A DNA stretch of 64,000 nt from Mucilaginibacter sp. OK098. Its GTDB lineage: Bacteria; Bacteroidota; Bacteroidia; Sphingobacteriales; Sphingobacteriaceae. Positions within the stretch are counted from its first letter, which is position 1; the number at the start of each line of letters is the position of its first letter. This document shows positions 62,173 to 64,000 of this stretch, in pieces. The notes below the pieces were generated by a model. That model was not told the DNA's origin and ran no database searches. It saw only the letters and a program-made list of their open reading frames with translations. Made by a program: the position numbers and the translations under genes. The stretch spans positions 509,503 to 573,502 of the forward strand of contig NZ_FRCM01000006.1 of assembly GCF_900142915.1 (NCBI RefSeq), read 5' to 3'.

Positions 62173-64000
62173 ATGTTAAAAATCGCTTTAAAAGCATTCA
62201 TAATCTTTTTTCTTCAATTTGTGTTAATCAGTGCTTTTTGTCAAACCTCTTCAACACGTTTCCTGGTAAGGTCAGACAATACTGTTCTAAAGCCTATCCC
62301 AAATTTGCATTCGGACAACATTGTGCTCAATGGTGTTGCGCTATCAACCACGCCACCTGAAATAAGTTACGAGACGCCACAAAACTATGTGCTTAACCAA
62401 TCAATAAGTCCGTTGGCCCCAACCAATATAGGCGGGGCCGTGCCTGTAGCTATTTATGGTAAACTAAGTGCAGTAACAGGCAGTGTTTTTAGTGTTGTTA
62501 CAGGGATTGCTGTTGATGCCTCCGGCAATATATATGTTGCCGATTTCTATAATAACCAGGTTAAGGTAATAAATACGGCAGGTACAGTATCACTTTTTGC
62601 CGGCAGCAGCAGCGGAATGTCCGGAGCAGATAATGGGCCGAGAACATCAGCAACATTTTATGAACCCGATGCTCTTTTGTTTGATAAGTCTGGCAATTTA
62701 TATATAAGCGATATCAAAAATGGTTTAATAAGAAAAATAAATTCTGCGGGTTTAGTTTCTACGTTTGCAGGCAATGGCGCTACTGGTTTTACCGATGGTA
62801 CAGGCACGTCAGCAAGTTTTTATTACCCCAGGGGGATGGCCATAGATAATTCGGGCAATCTTTATGTAGCAGATCAGGGCAACAATGTGATCAGGAAAAT
62901 AACACCTTCAGGCATTGTTAGTACGTTTGCAGGAAACGGTACGGCAGGTTCTGCAAATGGTCCAAATCTTATAGCAAGCTTTAACATACCAACAGCTATT
63001 ACAATTGATGCAAGCGGTAACTTATATGTATCAGATTCAGGGGACGGCACCATCAGAAAAATTACTATTGCCGGAATGGTTTCTACATTAGCCAGCGGAC
63101 TTAACTTTCCCCGCGAGTTAATTGTGGATGGAACAGGCAATATTTATGTAACTGAACAGCAGGGCTATAGTATAAAAAGGATCTCGCTAAATGGTTCTGA
63201 AACAGAAATTGTGCCGGCCGGCTTATCCGGACCAATTGGTTTGGCGCCGGATGGAAAAGGTAACCTTATCATAGGCGATATGAATTCTGTAAAAAAAGTG
63301 TCAATATCTGGCTATACTATTGATAAACAGCTGCCTGCCGGATTAAATTCCGATCCAACAACCGGCATAATCAGTGGCACGCCAACGGCTTTATCGCCTT
63401 CTGCAAATTATACGATCAATGCATATAACAGCGGTGGTAGCAATACAACTGTTGTAAATATTGCGGTAGGGCTCACCAAAGTATTAAAACAATCAATCAT
63501 CACACTGCCTCCGCAGCAACCCACCGGATTGGATGCCTCAAACAATTATGACCCTAAGGCCACAAGTACTAATAACGAAACTCCTATCATCTATACCAGC
63601 AGTAATCCCTCAGTAGCTACGGTGACGCCTGACGGCTTATTAATACATGTGATAGCACCGGGTATAACAACCATCACCGCCTACCAGAAAGGGAATGCTA
63701 ATTATTCTGACGCCACACCTGTGCAACAAATTTTAACCGTAGTTGAATACTTGTTTGTTAATTTACCCGAAATAGCTGTAAAAACAATTTGTGACGCCGA
63801 TTTTTCTGCAGATGCAAGCACTTCCGAAGTAAAAATACCCTTAACCTTCAATAGCAGTAACCTTGCCGTAGCCACAATTTCAGATCAGGGAATTATTCAT
63901 ATTGCAGGATCGGGCGTAACAACTATTACAGTATCGCAAAATGCCAATCCACCACTATATGTTTCGGCTACTCCACAATCAAAAACGCTTACCGTAACTT
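62173..64000 (+). CDS. Secreted NHL-repeat protein with Ig-like domains (3' end beyond window)
   Basis: An open frame of 609 codons runs off the right edge. It has a signal peptide (MLKIALKAFIIFFLQFVLIS, AFCQ). Four to five NHL repeats follow (about 100-370), with units such as GIAVDASGNIYVADFYNNQVKVI and MAIDNSGNLYVADQGNNVIRKI, each closed by VSTFAGNG-type strands; they should build a beta-propeller. Next come a putative Ig domain (about 385-435, LPAGLNSDPTTGIISGTPT) and two BIG_2-like domains (from about 440). The frame is clean. It is likely a very large surface protein, perhaps exported by the type IX system, whose C-terminal signal would lie outside. Confidence 0.88.
   Translation, partial: MLKIALKAFIIFFLQFVLISAFCQTSSTRFLVRSDNTVLKPIPNLHSDNIVLNGVALSTTPPEISYETPQNYVLNQSISPLAPTNIGGAVPVAIYGKLSAVTGSVFSVVTGIAVDASGNIYVADFYNNQVKVINTAGTVSLFAGSSSGMSGADNGPRTSATFYEPDALLFDKSGNLYISDIKNGLIRKINSAGLVSTFAGNGATGFTDGTGTSASFYYPRGMAIDNSGNLYVADQGNNVIRKITPSGIVSTFAGNGTAGSANGPNLIASFNIPTAITIDASGNLYVSDSGDGTIRKITIAGMVSTLASGLNFPRELIVDGTGNIYVTEQQGYSIKRISLNGSETEIVPAGLSGPIGLAPDGKGNLIIGDMNSVKKVSISGYTIDKQLPAGLNSDPTTGIISGTPTALSPSANYTINAYNSGGSNTTVVNIAVGLTKVLKQSIITLPPQQPTGLDASNNYDPKATSTNNETPIIYTSSNPSVATVTPDGLLIHVIAPGITTITAYQKGNANYSDATPVQQILTVVEYLFVNLPEIAVKTICDADFSADASTSEVKIPLTFNSSNLAVATISDQGIIHIAGSGVTTITVSQNANPPLYVSATPQSKTLTVT

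Noticed and set aside
62490..63150. Regular repeats at the right edge as a CRISPR array
   Set aside because: The repeats are in-frame NHL codon repeats of a long ORF, not constant short repeats with unique spacers.

Overview
The window looks like chromosomal DNA of a Bacteroidota species, most likely Sphingobacteriaceae of the Mucilaginibacter/Pedobacter type. The evidence is a SusC/SusD pair, several TonB-dependent receptors with CarboxypepD_reg/plug/OMP_b-brl architecture, an ECF sigma/FecR pair, LytTR regulators paired with His_kinase-type sensors, DUF2911/DUF4249/DUF6377/DUF1080 proteins, lipoproteins with an SCKK-type start, and -7 boxes of the TAnnTTTG kind. The genus is inferred from gene content only. 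I saw no tRNA, rRNA, CRISPR array, prophage or intact insertion sequence.

Region 1 (1-11.2 kb, minus strand) is a potassium block: kdpC (cut by the window edge), kdpB, kdpA, kdpF and an extra 27-residue membrane peptide. Further up lie a secreted protein of unknown function, an outer-membrane porin, an NtrC-type sigma-54 activator, an M20 deacetylase, a GNAT acetyltransferase and a 60-residue membrane protein. The strongest finding is here. Four transcription units (kdp, the 198-aa secreted protein, the porin, the 60-aa protein) each carry a -24/-12 promoter and, upstream of it, two copies of a TATCA-N3-TGATA palindrome. The copies are 21-22 bp apart and sit at almost the same distance from the promoter (about 107-112 and 129-133 bp). 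This reads as a sigma-54 potassium regulon run by the activator encoded in the same block. One unit begins with a hairpin-rich leader ending in a terminator-like stem, a candidate small RNA.

Region 2 (11.5-27.8 kb) has mgtE, a DoxX-like protein, and three separate sensor-kinase/LytTR pairs interleaved with outer-membrane genes (DUF2911 plus a receptor, a DUF6268-like barrel, and an exported creatininase-family enzyme plus a receptor).

Region 3 (27.8-39.1 kb) is an iron/solute uptake system of the FecI-FecR-receptor kind (receptor, DUF4249 lipoprotein, FecR, ECF sigma). About 6 kb of unrelated genes lie between fecR and the sigma gene: an AraC regulator, a SnoaL-like protein, and the 5-oxoprolinase operon pxpBCA with an NRAMP-type transporter. 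Imperfect direct repeats flank the 5-oxoprolinase operon, and a duplicated leader lies upstream of fecR.

Region 4 (39.2-45.9 kb) holds small-molecule and stress genes: an HSL-type esterase, a GlxA-like regulator, a pirin, an OsmC protein, a DUF5996 protein, and a divergent LysR regulator/alpha-beta hydrolase pair.

Region 5 (46.1-64 kb) is a SusC/SusD locus: a SusR-like membrane regulator, SusC, SusD, an SRPBCC/GyrI-like membrane-anchored protein, a large FG-GAP/ASPIC lipoprotein, a GH65-like glycosidase, a PAP2/haloperoxidase lipoprotein, a DUF1080 protein, and the start of a long secreted NHL-repeat protein that runs off the right edge.
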